From positions 26,288,001-26,352,000 of the forward strand of contig OZ316893.1 of assembly GCA_973895155.1 (NCBI GenBank): a stretch of 64,000 bases of DNA. The letters run 5' to 3'. Below the pieces are notes generated by a model. The model worked only from the letters and a program-made list of their open reading frames with translations. It searched no databases and had not been told where the DNA came from. The translations under genes were made by a program, and so were the position numbers. Positions 1-12,913 of the stretch are shown in pieces (within the stretch, counting starts at the first letter, position 1; each line of letters starts with the position of its first letter). This DNA comes from Marsupella aquatica (Eukaryota > Marchantiophyta).

Positions 1-209
1 GCCCATCTCACACTTGATAGTTTTGGGTAATGATATAAATAAGGGAATAAATTGTAGAAATTTCATACTCCTAAGTTATTGAATATTTTAGAAATATTTC
101 TAAAATTGGTTTTATGAGTCCTTATAGTTTTTATTATTGTCAATGTTGGATTAGATACCGGGCTTGCATGCTTCAGCGTGGTTGTAAATCTTTTCCTTTG
201 TAGTTTGGA

Positions 210-470
210 TACAATAGCCATAATGTGAATCCAGGCTAGGAGGCCACTCTACGGTGCTTGGGTACTCCAATGCAGTCATAGGATCCTTCATTTGTAGTTA
301 GCAACATTGTATTTGACCAAGTGGTGAGGCCTCACTACTACTCTTGGGTGCTCTAATGCGACCATAAGACCCTTCATCTCTAGTTTGAATACAATAGTCA
401 CAATGAACTCAACAAAGCAGGAGGCCCTTGCGCTTTGGCACTTGCATGCTTCATTGTGGCCAGTGCCTAC
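210..470. repeat. Degenerate tandem duplication
   Basis: Two diverged copies of a roughly 130-bp unit lie side by side. Both contain a segment like 'gatacaatag.cataatg', then 'ggaggcc', then a 'cttgggt-ctc-aatgc' stretch and 'cataggatccttcat' or 'cataagacccttcat'. The open frame at 385-633 is a by-product of this repeat and shows no known domain. The rest of 1-2200 is AT-rich with no gene that I can support. Confidence 0.5.
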
Positions 471-2209
471 GGCCTTTGCTATTCATGCAATACACATCTA
501 CCTTTTGATGTTACTATACTTGACTAACCAAAGTGTTATCAGGCTGCATAGTCAGTCTGAACTGTGTGGTAAACACTTTCACAATAATATACTCTACGGA
601 GTGGCCCTAGAGGTCCACCAGGAGACAATCTGAAACTTAGAGTCCACTGGGAAAGAATCTCCATCTTTTGGTCCATTAAGAAAAAAAGTTTGGTTTGGAA
701 ATCTTCATGGATTGACTCAATGAAAAAGGCAAAATATGCAATTGAGTTCACCATCAAATTCTTTGTACAGTTCACAACTCAGTTGTTTTGGTCATATACA
801 TCCAGTGAATTTTTTGGAATGTAAACCTCAATTGGCATGGTTACTGTAGATTGAGTTTTCACTGACAGTAAAGTAAGAATGTAAAAATGATGAGGATAAC
901 CTTGATTGACGCCACTTGAACATAGTTGAAAGCACCAAAACAAACCTCCAAGATAATCCTTGACTCGTATTTGTCAGCTGCTGGGTGGCTTTCCATCTGC
1001 CTTAGAGCATTGTCCTGACCCTCTTTTTCTCTACCCCACATATTTGATGGTACATGCTCTTGTTTTCACCACTCCGGCGCCACTTTGCTTCATTTCCTTC
1101 TCCTGGAATATTTTTTCAGTACTTTCAACCTTGTTGGCCCACTTCGAATGGGTCTCTTGCATTCATTCATTCCTATTTTGCTCGTTTTATGGTTTCCACT
1201 TCCAGTATGTACATACAATCTCATCCTGTGTACATTTGTGACATGTTTGTCTGTGTATGGATTTTTGATCTTGATGATTTGGTGGCATGTTTACGGCATC
1301 TTTATGTCATGGTATTATCATGACAGTTCCCTAATAAAAACATGTTTCTCGCTGCAATGCCGCACTACCAACCAAATTGTGATGTAGGGAAACAAATGCT
1401 GAGCATGGATAACTTTCACCCAAAGCGTATCAATAAAACGTTTCTCATTGAGCCAAACAAAGATCGCTTATGAGTACCAACGTGATACCCATGTCCACAG
1501 TGATTTGTATAGTGCATTTGAAGTTTGGCCAACTTTTGAGTGTGGTTTTGGATTGTCAATCGCAACATATTCATCTCGATGCCAGCATGAGCATCTTCAA
1601 CCTAACTGGAAACCCATAGTGTAAAGTGGGTCTGGACTGATCCAAGTAACTAAAATGCAAAAACTGAGTTCAACCAATACACTCGTATTCTATTGGATGT
1701 TCAGGAAATCAGTTTTATGGTTAATGGATCTATATTGGAAAACAATACATACTTTTTGACTTTCTAGTGAATTGGTTTTTGGTTTGACAAGATAACATTT
1801 GGAATATACAGTTGTTGACTTTCTAATGAGTGTGTTGTTGGGTTTCTAAGATTATAATCTGCGTTGATGTGAACCTGATTTCTAGTGAGTAGCTAAATTA
1901 TCCACTAAGGTTTGGGCCTGTTCCCATTGGTCATGACTCCTTGCTTACAATAAACTAGTAAAGGGTGTTTGTCAAATTGCAGTTTTGCCATAGTACCTTC
2001 TCGGCCCATGCAGGGCCTATGAGAAATATCGATGATATATCTTATTCCTGGCAGTAGTACTGTTGTAATTGAGTTATTTAATTTGAAAAACAGTTTTTAC
2101 GCCAAAAGACAATGTTTACATCAAGGTGCTTAAACTGTATTTAAATTTACATCACGGTATTCTTTTCAGCTCTCACAGGCACTCTAAAACATTTTGTCTA
2201 CCTCTATTC

Positions 2210-2815
2210 TTCCCATTCCATTGTACTTTAGTTGGCCCTTGTAAATAATTTGGTCCCTTTTTCTTCTAAAGGTATGCTTGTTTTTATTGTTTGGGTGATG
2301 AATCGTTGGACCTCTTTTGTTTTCATATCATTCTACTTTGTTTTGCCCTTTCGAATACTGGTCCTTTCTTTTCTAAAGGGACGTCTGTTCTCACTGTTTG
2401 GGTGCTGATTCTCTGGACCTCTTTTGGTTTCATTTTATTGTACTTTTTTAGGCCCTTTTGAATATTGGTCCTATTTTTCTAAGTGATGCCTATTTTGATA
2501 GGGGTGTTTATTCTTGAGGTACATTTTTCATGATCCCAAAATTGAAATGTGTTACTTAATGGGACCCCTGAGTGACCCAGACAGTTGATAGACCTTAAAT
2601 CAATTGTACCCAAAACCTCAGGGACATCATCAAGTAACACTTTAAATTTTGAGGGTCCAGCAGGGAAATACCTTGTCAATTCTCTCTTAACTTGTTTGTT
2701 TTCATTTCACTCTACTTTGTTTGGCCTCTTTCAATATTGGTCCTTTGGTTTCTAAAGCAATGTCTATTTTTATACTTTGGGTGTTTGTTCTATGGATGTC
2801 TTTTGTTACAGACCC
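2210..2815. repeat. ~110-bp tandem repeat array, interrupted
   Basis: At least four diverged units recur, each with 'cattctactttg..ggcccttt.gaatattggtccttt.ttctaaag' followed by 'tgtttgggtg.tgattct.tggacctcttttg'. The anchor 'ctactttg' or its variant appears near 2220, 2330, 2437 and 2708. The last gap is more than twice the period because a foldback element (see 2536-2655) sits inside the array. No coding potential is visible. Confidence 0.6.
2536..2655. mobile_element. Foldback / MITE-like element
   Basis: An imperfect inverted repeat of about 35 bp per arm. The left arm (about 2536-2571) reads 'gtgttactt..gggacccctgag' and the right arm (about 2617-2652) reads 'ctcagggacatc..aagtaacac', with 'aaattgaaa' pairing against 'tttaaattt' further out. 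The 45-bp centre contains 'gatagaccttaaatcaa', which recurs near 24235 with similar neighbours, so this is one of a dispersed family. It interrupts a tandem-repeat unit, which supports insertion. No transposase is encoded. Confidence 0.5.
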
Positions 2816-3429
2816 CCATTAGGGATCCCTTGCAAAATTCCTGGCACCAGAGCATGCCATATCAACAAGGATGACAATAAACAGGACATGATGGTTAGGT
2901 GCAGACACATAACCGCCCAAATCAGGTTTGTGACAATTTTGGGCTAACTTTTGGGTTGCCATGCTGATTCCACTAGTTTCCATACCTCAAATGGATTCAT
3001 CCTCCTGCTAATTCCATGATGAATAAGCACATCAATGCAACTCTTTGACTATGAAGTGCTAAGTGACAATCAATAAATCAAACAATCAATCAAGTGCTGA
3101 GTGACAATTCTACAATGCAACTCTTTGACTATCAAGTGCTAAGTGACTATTCTACAATCACAGCAAGTGGTTAAAAATAACTGTGGTGATTTCACTGGCA
3201 TTGGTTCAAAAACCAAGCAAATGACATTTCAAATACCGTTTTTGAAGCTTTTTCAAAAGATGCACTAATTTGAGCACCAAACCAAATTTATGTCATGAAA
3301 ATTCATTAATTCACTAACTCAAACTAATTAAAACACTCTAATTATGCAAAGAAACAAAGTGTCCATAGAATAATATTTATTTGATTGTACTTTGTTCGCA
3401 TCTTACGAATGAATTGCTAATCGGTTTTT

Positions 3430-4800
3430 TCTTAAGGTAAAGTACATTTTAATTCGTCGGAGAGCATCGAGCACCAGACCGGTGGAGAGTGGAGACGCTC
3501 GAAGCTGGGCAGCGGCGCCGGGGCGGGCCGGTGGCGGGGCGGGGCTCCTCGGGGTGCAGCAGCGGGCAGGCGGGGCAGTCCGAACATCGGTAACGAAAAG
3601 TGCGGGCTCGACTGCGGAATAAACAGCAACACGAGGAGAGGGAATGGCTTTCCACGCAGATGCTGTCGGCGGAGGGACGTCAGTCCCGCTGCCCCTTGTC
3701 CCCTATCCCTCCGACGTATGATTACGACTTGACGCCAGCAGACACCTCCCATTCGCCCGCTCCCCCCTTCCCGCCGTACCGGTTCCGCGGTTAACGACCC
3801 TTCAACCCTCTGGGTATTAAATTCCCTCGTATACCAGTTTCCGACAGCCCGAAACGCGACTTGTCCTGTCTGGACCACCCCTTGTTTTGGCCTTTTCCTG
3901 CCGTACCGGACCGTCGAAACACGACGGTTTGTGTATTGTTAGGACGGGCTTGATGCCCGGGGACCGTACCGGCGTCGCGGGTATGACACTTTCAGGGCAC
4001 CGCATTAAAACCGAACTCCCCCCTTTTCTTTGGTGGCGGCGCGAGTTGGTGCAGTTTATTATCCCAGCCCTTGGGTGCTGTGCCTTCTTAACCTACAGCG
4101 ACGCCGCAATCCGGCCGGGGCTTGCTTGAACCCGCTGTAAACTGAAACTTTCTTGTTTGTGGTGGAAGTATCCCTCCAAGCCCGCCGTGCCCGCACTGCT
4201 TGTCGCTCAGTTCGCTATTTCCAAACCTTTTGTGCTCCGTCAGACCGTGACATCAGATGCCAAGTGGGCGTGCATTGTGAACCGTAAACAGACTATTCCC
4301 TGATTATGCAGCGACAGTTGAGTGTGGGACGGTTTGGGGATGAGGCGGTTTTTGAGGGGGAATTGATTACCGTAATTACGAGTGCCCGTCATTTGCTTAT
4401 GGGCTCAGTTTCGGGTCTGACATTGCGCAATTGGACGGCAAAGTTTCAGTTGGGCGTGCAGGTTTCTGCCCACACTCATGACGCGGCATCGCGGCTGTCG
4501 GTCTGGGCCAGGGACGGTCGAGATGCGTAGCACTGCTGGCAGGGGCTTAATTAGGATACGAATAACTGTTTAATAATGCGGTAAGACGGTGGTGATTGGT
4601 GGGTTTAATACGTGGCTATTCTTAACTAGAGTTATTGCTCGTGCACAAGCTGACGTCCGGATCCCGTACGCCGTCGGGAATCGGAATATGCTGGGCGACG
4701 GAGTAACGGGATCGAATGACGCGCCGTATTTTTAGGGGGAATACAGATACTTATACGGGAGTATGCGGTGTTGGGTGGTTTAATGACGGCAATATGATGA
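3430..4800. other. CpG-rich GC island of unknown function
   Basis: The base composition changes abruptly from AT-rich flanks to very GC- and CpG-rich DNA, strongest at 3470-3560 and still marked to about 4740. Most surrounding non-genic DNA is poor in CpG. A short motif 'ccgtaccgg' recurs near 3776, 3902 and 3964. Several short open frames exist on both strands (for example 3432-3878 minus and 4306-4530 plus), but none resembles a known protein and such frames are expected in GC-rich DNA. It could be an unmethylated promoter-like island, a young non-autonomous insertion, or foreign DNA. Confidence 0.45.
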
Positions 4801-6253
4801 GTATCTGCCTGAAACGAAGTGACTCATGTCTGGAAATTAAATGACTGATTGTTCCAACTTCCTCTCGTTGGAGAAAGGGAAGGGGAAGAGAATGAATGGA
4901 ATAAATTATCCCCATCTATCAAAGCTTTTCTCGTGTGTTTTTTGGAGCGACCATGTGTCCCAAGAACTGGTCAAGATGACATTCCCTAGCTGACAAGTCT
5001 CTTTGCTTTGAATCCAATTTTATATAAGGGACATGATGAGAGATTTATTCTTACCTATTGCTCACTTCAATTCCCCTTGTGTTGCACTTCCTTTATTTTA
5101 TGGTCACTGTTTATCTATGCACCCGCACATATCTGTCCCTTAGGGGTGGTACATTCACTAAATTCATCTTCGAACGAAAGTCAATCTATGCAAAATATCC
5201 TCATCCAATGACCACAAGTCAGATGACACCTTGCTCAAATCATTAATAACCTGGTCATTATTACCCAAATAGAGCTGAATTTTTTATAACTAGACAGAAG
5301 TAAATTTATCCGCAAAAGAGGGGCTGAGATGGAAGATGGATAGCCCGTGACTCAGAAATGGGAGTTAGTGCAAAGGGAGAGGTTCAACATGTTAAGGCTG
5401 GGATTGAGATGATGAGATCCATGGTCAGACAGATATGTTGCAATTGAGATTATGGTGGGTCCTTCACTATTAACCTGTCTGCGTTCAGCTATGCCCATGA
5501 GTATCACAAAACAAACCCTGACTTAGCCAATTGCACTTCCCAGAGGACAAATGGGAGTTTTATTTTATGTCCCAGTAGCGCTTGGGGCCTCAAGGTTATC
5601 TTACCCTGCATTTGGCCATCAAAGCGGCCGACTCATCTCCTATTCGATCACTTAGGGATAACTCTAATACATCTAAGGTTTTCAATTTGGGGATTTGCCC
5701 AAGAAAGTGAGTCACCGCCAGAATAAACTTCTAGGGTTTTGTTTTGGTTGGTCCTCACCAGATTAAATTGTTAGTTGAAAGCACCATTGGAGAATGTCAG
5801 GGGAATTGTTATAGGTCAAGCAGAGGCGTCACGAGAATAACTGCTAGTTGACGGCATCTTGGAACAAAAACTCAGGGGCATGGTAGTATTCTCTCTCACT
5901 CAAACCAGAACCAGTGCATATTGAAAGGACAAAATCATGCCATGTACACATGTTAGGAATAAGGTCCTTCTTATCTGCTGTACCTAACTGAGAAAACTCT
6001 TTCTACTTTTAGAGTCTAAGAACCTTGGTACTTGTTCCATTTGTTGTAGTGAAAGTTTGGGAACAACAGTGTAAAACTTCTAGGTTTTCTTGTATTGTGG
6101 AGGCAACAATGGCAGGTTTTTCTCTCAGGCACACAATCAACAATAGTTGGCTGCTTGCATTCTTTGTGCTGGCATCAGTCATCTACAGCGGCGTCAACAT
6201 AGCGATAAGGCTACATCATGTTCATTTTAACATCAGTCCCATAGTAGGTCTCA

Positions 6254-6581
6254 GAGCATCTCCATCAGCTTGGTGGCCAATGCTCCCCAAAAAATAAAAA
6301 CAGTGGTGCATTTTCATGCAATGAGATTACAATGTTTTTATCTATATTCCACACACATCCATGAAGAGCCCCCAAATTGACCTCCATTTCTCAAATCTTG
6401 TGTTTGTACCTTCAAATGTATTACACTTGTGTGTCTATTCTGCTAGACTGGCGGTTGACAGTGTGGATTTGGAATATTTAAAGATACTGGTTATGGGTAG
6501 GAGACAGCAATAGCCAATTTTCTCTCCATCTAGTTCATTTGACAGCTTAGTAAGTGATAAGGAGCACCAGTGGAGATGCTC
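6254..6581. mobile_element. MITE-like element with GAGCATCTCCA ends
   Basis: The left end is 'gagcatctcca' and the right end is its inverse, 'tggagatgctc'. The flanking triplets are TCA and TTA, which could be a decayed 3-bp target duplication. The ~328-bp interior is non-coding. Similar ends bound the element at 21358-21636, where the flanks are both TTA. Short terminal inverted repeats with TTA/TAA-type duplications are typical of PIF/Harbinger (Tourist) MITEs; assignment to that superfamily is inference. Confidence 0.5.
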
Positions 6582-7729
6582 TTACAAGGAAGGTATTTGG
6601 AGGGGTAGGGGAGATCATTTTGCAACTGAGTTCTTGGCTTTTGGCCCTTGGTGTTAGGTACCTATTTGCATCGCTCTACATAATAACCTCCCACAAGTTG
6701 GAACGTATACATTGGAGAGTAAGTTATGTGGTTTGCATATGGTTGACCTGGTCTGGCCAACCACAGTTTTGGGAACCAACACAACAAAAGGGGGAGTGAA
6801 CTCTTTCTAATTTGCCGACATAGCTGGCTACAATGAACCTGCCATCACTTCTCGTATCCACATTCATTCATTCATGACGTAATTATGGTGCCTCACCACT
6901 AACCCTGGCCCAAAGTCCTAAATTCAAATTCAGCAGCAAATCTGTTTACCCTAGCGGACTCTAGATTGGCCGGTGTGTCAAGTTGGAGATGAATGGACTC
7001 GCTCAACAATACCAACTCACAACTCCCAATTGGCTTCTGATGATTCATTTCCATCAAAAGTACAACCGTCAAATTTGGGTAGGAAGGGGCCACAAAACCG
7101 ACACCAGTTTAATGACCAAATGAAAGATTGTCAACTCAGGCATGTGGAGGCAAGCTAAGTTTAGCGCAAAGGCCCAATTACGGTAATCACTAATCATCCT
7201 CAACTTGCACAATCATGTCAAATGAGCAAGACGATACTTTGAAAAAGGCATCACTAAAGCATTCAGGATCATAAATGGGACATGTTCTTACATTGCATCA
7301 AGGCCGGGAAATTGGGAGCCAGAGATGCTCTAAATTGCGCCTAAAACCTACCCCATAGGCAACAGCTTGACTGGCAATAACAACGTAGCCTCCATCATTG
7401 CACACATACGACTTGTTTGAAACTAAAATATCTGCACCAAAACTCCAGAAGGCCCAAACAGACTAAAACCGAACATTCCAAAACTCATAAATGGGCTGTT
7501 ATTTAGGAGGGCTATTCTTAGTTACAAACTCGCTGTCTATGGAGCGCGGTTACAACTTACAAGGCTGGACTTGAACAAACCTATCCTCCTACTGAAGGAG
7601 ACGAATGGTGGTTTGAATTCATGGCTGTAAGGAAACACCCCAGTAATGGGGCATTATTTTTAAGACGTCCATTACATACCAACTCCCTAAATAATGGCGG
7701 GCACCTAAGCAGAAATCCAGTAGGGTGGC

Positions 7730-8005
7730 GGCAGTGTCCCCACCCACAAAGGGAGGGGGAGAGGCCATCTTGGCTGTCCACACCTTGTGGAATAGCGAAG
7801 ATCTGGACCCTCCAATTGTGCTGGACAATTTCAAAGGGTGATGTTATTAATAGTCACTTCTAACCCCAGGTTGTTGATACTCACTCCACGAAGGGAGGGG
7901 AGAGGCCATCTTGGCTGTCCACACTAAGTGGTGGAGAAGATATATACCCTCCAATTCTGCTGTACCTTTTTTAAGGGGAGTGTTATTAATAGTCACTCCT
8001 AAACC
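7730..8005. repeat. Direct duplication of a ~140-bp segment
   Basis: Two copies (about 7730-7860 and 7880-8005) share 'gagaggccatcttggctgtc', 'accctccaatt.tgctg' and 'ttattaatagtcact.ctaa'. The copies differ by many substitutions and small indels, so the duplication is old. The ORFs that overlap it are short and without recognisable domains. Confidence 0.6.
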
Positions 8006-8068
8006 TGCAAGCTTTGTCTTATCTAAAATGGCTCGTTTGTTGGCTGCCTGAAACCTAATTTATGTTTT

Positions 8069-8231
8069 GTAGAGCTCAGTTGCCAGTGAGTAAGCTCATC
8101 ATTTTCAAGGTGTGATTCTTCACAACTAATCTAATTCAAGTTCCAATTTGTAGAGCTCAGTTGCCAGTGAGTAAGCTCATCATTGTCAAGGTGTGATTCT
8201 TTCACAACTAATCTAATTCAAGTTCCAATTC
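8069..8231. repeat. 81-bp tandem duplication
   Basis: The unit beginning 'gtagagctcagttgccagtg' at 8069 is repeated from 8150 with only a few differences ('attttc' versus 'attgtc', and one extra t). The near-identity points to a recent local duplication. Confidence 0.8.
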
Positions 8232-11200
8232 AAAGTCATTGTCCGGCCAAGTTTCAACAGTATTCTCTAGTGTATTTCCACATGCCCACAGATCACCATT
8301 GAATCCGCATTTTGATGGCCCTAAAATTGATTTTCAAATTTTTTTGGGGAAATAAATGTAAAAACACAGGAGCTATAGAAAAAGTAGAGGGATCCTATAG
8401 CTAAGTTCAATGAAAGATATTTTTGAAATGAGAACTCTGATTCTTTGTATCTGGGGGCAAACAACAGACAACTCCTTATCTTAAATTTCAAAGAATTTGC
8501 CACAGATGTTCTTCTTGGATAAAACACATATACGTTCTGAAAGTTATTGGGGGAAAGTGACCCCCCTTGCTTCCACAAGAATAGCAATTACATTGCTAAT
8601 GAAATGGATGGTTATGAGGTTTCAGCTAAACTTGAAACATGGATGGTTATTTTCACTGAATCATACAATTCAGATTAACCTTCTTCACTTACAGTTGCAA
8701 GTACAGGGAAAAAGCATGAGACTGGCTGACTAGGCAAGTCTAGGATGTGCTGAAACCCACATTGTTTTTGGTATTCACAAAACTCCAAATGTGATCAAAA
8801 TGAGCCCCAAAAAAGTTTCATTGGAAAGCTCATTTTGGCGCTCGATGCCCTTTCTAGCAAGCTAAAGTGGGTCTTGAGACATTGAGAGATTGTGGGAAAT
8901 CTAGTTGGAAACATGATCATTCATAGTACTGGTTAGATTTTGCTTTCCAGGTGATTTCGCAATCTCTATTGTGAAAGGAGGTATCCAATCAAAATCTACA
9001 GCTTGGATGCGGTCCATCCAGTTGCAGAAGTCCATCCAAGCATATCATCAAACCTTTGAGTTTTCTGTAAGGGGATAAACACAAGTCTGACTTGCCGTGT
9101 AATGTAAGAAAGTCAAGTTACATTAAGGGGAACAGGTGACTGAAATGTAGTTTCAATTACGAGTACACTTGAACAGGATCTTATGTACATCTTGGTCTTT
9201 GATCGCTATTATCGACAAATGAGGTTTCAACAAAAAAGAGGCTATGACTGCCCCCACATTTTATTGCCAATTCCTGTTCTTCTTTGGTTGTACTCACCCC
9301 AGGCCGTCAAAATGCATTTGACCCAGAGAGTCAGCCATGGCCAGTGCACAAGAGTCATTCTCCTCTTGTGCCCTAAATTTCATTCCCAAAGAAGTTAGCC
9401 CTACACTGAAAACATGAGTCCCACTGTCTATTGACCAGAAAGGTGACTTAGAGGCAGCTTGCTTGTGCATCGGACCTGTAAAATGAGCCCTAATTTGGGA
9501 TGTTGAACCAGAAACGGAGGTGGTGGAGGTCCTTAATGCCAATGTAGAATGCAACATATTACGTGACAAAACAAATTACATTCCTTAGTGTAATTTTTAG
9601 GATACCAAGCCCAGTCTTGACCTAGCTAGAATATCCTTATTTAAAAATGAATTATTTTTTAATGCTATATATTCTTTAGTCTGTGTACATGTTACTTATT
9701 ATAGAACTTTGGTTCAAATAAATAAATAACATATGCTGAATCTCAAGTGATGTTTACTGGATTTTGTACTTCATCTAGGAGTAGAGTACCCTCTGACTCG
9801 GGAGTGTCGGCCTTTCTCTTGGGGGATCTTCTCTTGGGTCCTTTTTGAAAGGGGGGTCTGGTGGGGGTTTCTCCACCTGTACCACAAAGTAAAAAGCTGT
9901 AAGGATAGATAAAATTCTCAAGGATGGTTTCCCCTTTTTGTGTTGAATGCACATTTTACTGACAAGTAAAGAGCACTACGTGAGTCACGTTGCCCCAAAA
10001 CAGGAACAACTGGAGTGTCAACCATCATTCCTTCCTTTTGAGCTTCCTTTTAAGGAAAACGCAATAAGGATGTAGGACCTTTTTGTGCAGTCTAATTATG
10101 TGTCCAAAGGTTAGATTCTTGGGTGGGTGGATGTGTAGTGGTTTCTTGGGTTGGTCTTCACTTTTGGAGCCAAAATATCTTTCACGAATGATGGACAATT
10201 AATGGATGGAAGCAGATCACAAACCCAACCTCAATTCTGCTTGCTCCCAAAGGTACTAAAAATCAAGTGGGGCTTCTCCCAGAGACAGGTAGCAATGAGA
10301 AGTGTAAGAATGAGGACCAGGTGGAGGTCTTCACTTTTGATAAGAGATCTTCACCAATCTATGTCACAAATCCACAGACATGTCTCCCCCATAATGTAGG
10401 CATTACATGTAGTTAAAGAACAAACATGACCCAAGGCGAGGGAAACATATCATTTCATGCATCTTGTAGACAGTGAACACTTTTGTTATGACGGTTTCAA
10501 AGAGGTGACTTGCACCGTCCTATAAGTCAGACCCTGTCAAACATAAAAACTGCCTTATCACCCATAAGCTAGGAAAACAGGGAACCGTAAATGAGGGCAA
10601 AACGGCACGGACTGCCATGTCCAAGGTCGGACTAATGTAACCCACCAACACTTGGGCAGATTAATTGCTTCCATTCTTGATTTTTTTGTAAAAGATGGGA
10701 GAGAGCATAAACATCAACAAGAAACATATACCAAACTGTACACTCCCTCAGAAAATCAGATTTTGAACTCAGTCCCTGGAACCTAGTCATATATAACTGA
10801 CCTCAGGAGAGTATTTTGCCTCATGCTAGTTCAAACCATCCTGCCCCTAACCTGCCACTGTTCTTTTGCCCAAACAGTATGCCTGTTCTCCCACTCACTT
10901 CCCATCACAGACCCTTGTATTGTAAAAGTGTTTTTTTGGTGATACTTACAAATGATCAACAATTTATAGATGCAGATTTTGATGAGAGGTGGTGGTTTTT
11001 TGTGGAACATAATGAGGTCTGCAGCCATGGATTTCCCCCTATAATGACTAATAAGATGACATTGATACTCAATTTGTTTTTCAAAAGTATGAAAAATTAT
11101 TGTATATACACAATTCTACTGTATGTGAAACGAGTACTATGGGAGCTTGTGGTTTAACTCAAAATCCATGAACCCACTCATGGCAATTTGGAGCAAAATC

Positions 11201-11663
11201 CATTAATAAACTGCTTAATTAGCTTGAGTGGAGCCCACTTAAGGAGGGGCAGTGATGAGTGGCGGAGATTGCATTCTTTGTGTGAAGAAGCCGGCCAAAT
11301 GTCACGTGATACTCTCATGCCTGTATTGCCTACCAAGAGTACTTAGGTTATAGGCTTCCTTTCACTTTAGAGTTCAGTCTTTCCTTTCTAAAAGTGCAAA
11401 CCTGCCAAATTTAAGAATTCATATATTTGGGGACCTTTCCCCTTTTGTATGATTACAATTGAAAGTAAAGTAGAAAATAAATTGACATGTGACGACTAAG
11501 AAATCAACTCTTTGCAGCTGCTAAGACACACAGTCCTTATTCTTAGTTTACAAAATTGACTCTTCACTATCAAATATATTGAGGAAACAAGAATGAATTT
11601 CTCCTAACCTGGTCTTGGCGCATAGGGTTTTGATAATTTGTTCTTTAAATTGGGAGTATTATC

Positions 11664-11709
11664 ATTCCTCAAGTGAAAACATCATCTTTCATGTTATCAC
11701 TTGAGGAAT
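11664..11709. other. Perfect 13-bp hairpin with 20-nt loop
   Basis: 'attcctcaagtga' at 11664-11676 is the exact reverse complement of 'tcacttgaggaat' at 11697-11709. The spacer is 20 nt. It is isolated from any gene. It could be a relic of a foldback transposon or a small structured RNA; no T-run follows that would mark a Pol III terminator. Confidence 0.4.
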
Positions 11710-12913
11710 TTCTGTTTCCTCCCCACCTGTTAAGAAAATGAGTGAGTTATTTTGTATGTGAAGACCGGATGGACCACCATGTTGGACACAGTGCTCCCAT
11801 GGACCACATGTTGGTGGTCTATGGGAGTTTTGGGCTTATAACTTGACGATTATGAGTCCTAAAACAACTCTTAGTTTTTCACCTGCAAGGCAACTGGAGA
11901 ATAAGGAGACATAAAAAAAACAACCTAATATTCTATATTAACACAATGAAAACAAATCTAATAGAATCTACCCCTCCGCATTCCATGATGAGTAACTCAA
12001 CAAAAATGGCCAAAGATTCACTGTCACTTTGATGGAAGTGTACCTTACCCCTCCTCTAGCACATCCTCAAACTAATGTTTATTGGTTTTATGAACATCAA
12101 GTCAGTACACTTAAACTCAAATGTTGGGAAAGGTAATATATGGGGGTTTCAAAAGACTAACCTTGTAGTCCATGGGAGCATCAATTTTGAGTTCTTGCTG
12201 GAAAATGAACAAAAAAGATAATAAGTCCCGGGTTTGAAAGCTTGGAATTTGATATATTATCTATACAAGCCTGATGTCAGTGCATTGCATAGTTCTCATT
12301 GAGAAGGTGTTGGTTGTTGTTATAGTCATCTTGTCATTTCTATCCAATTGTCATTGCATTTGTGTCATCATTTTGGTGGGTTGTCGTAGTCAACTATCTT
12401 TTTGGATGGTTGTTGGGTTTGTGTTATAATTGGGGTAATATCTGGAAATTAGCACGGTGCCCATGCATTGCACAGTATGATAGATTGGAAATGTTATTGT
12501 TGTCCTGACTAGACCCCTGTTCACCTGTTGGAGCTCAAGAGTCTCTTAGGTTTGCAATAAAATTACTGTCTCATTTGAAAACACACAAAATAAGCAATCA
12601 CCATAGCTTCCCATGTTTATTGGGTCTACCTTCCTCCTCCCCCCTTCACTCCCCATTTCATTTTATTCCATCCGGTTTTGTTCTTCTCTCTCCCTTTTCC
12701 CTTTTCTGCCCCTCGCCCTTCCCCCACTTTTTCCACCTTTCTCTGCCTTCCCCCCCTTTTTCCCTTTAGTTCCCTTCATTCCCTGGCCTCACCCTTCGTC
12801 AATCTCACTTCTAAAGCTCCAGTTTATTCTCCCTCCCCAAAAGATTTATACCCTACCGTAGCCTGACACAACTTTCAGATTATTCCGTCCCCAATCCCTT
12901 GTGCCCACCCATG

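Larger units (their letters stand above)
4800..12900. other. Gene-poor intergenic region
   Basis: No gene that I can support. Contents recognised: a MITE-like element (6254-6581), a duplicated ~140-bp segment (about 7730-7860 and 7880-8005), an 81-bp tandem duplication (8069-8231), a 13-bp perfect hairpin (11664-11709) and a C/T-rich tract (12620-12770). Open frames here are short, lack domains and often lie in repeats. Confidence 0.5.

Noticed and set aside
12575-12866. Pro/Phe/Ser-rich frames in three phases
   Set aside because: They come from a C/T-rich tract that is open in several frames at once.
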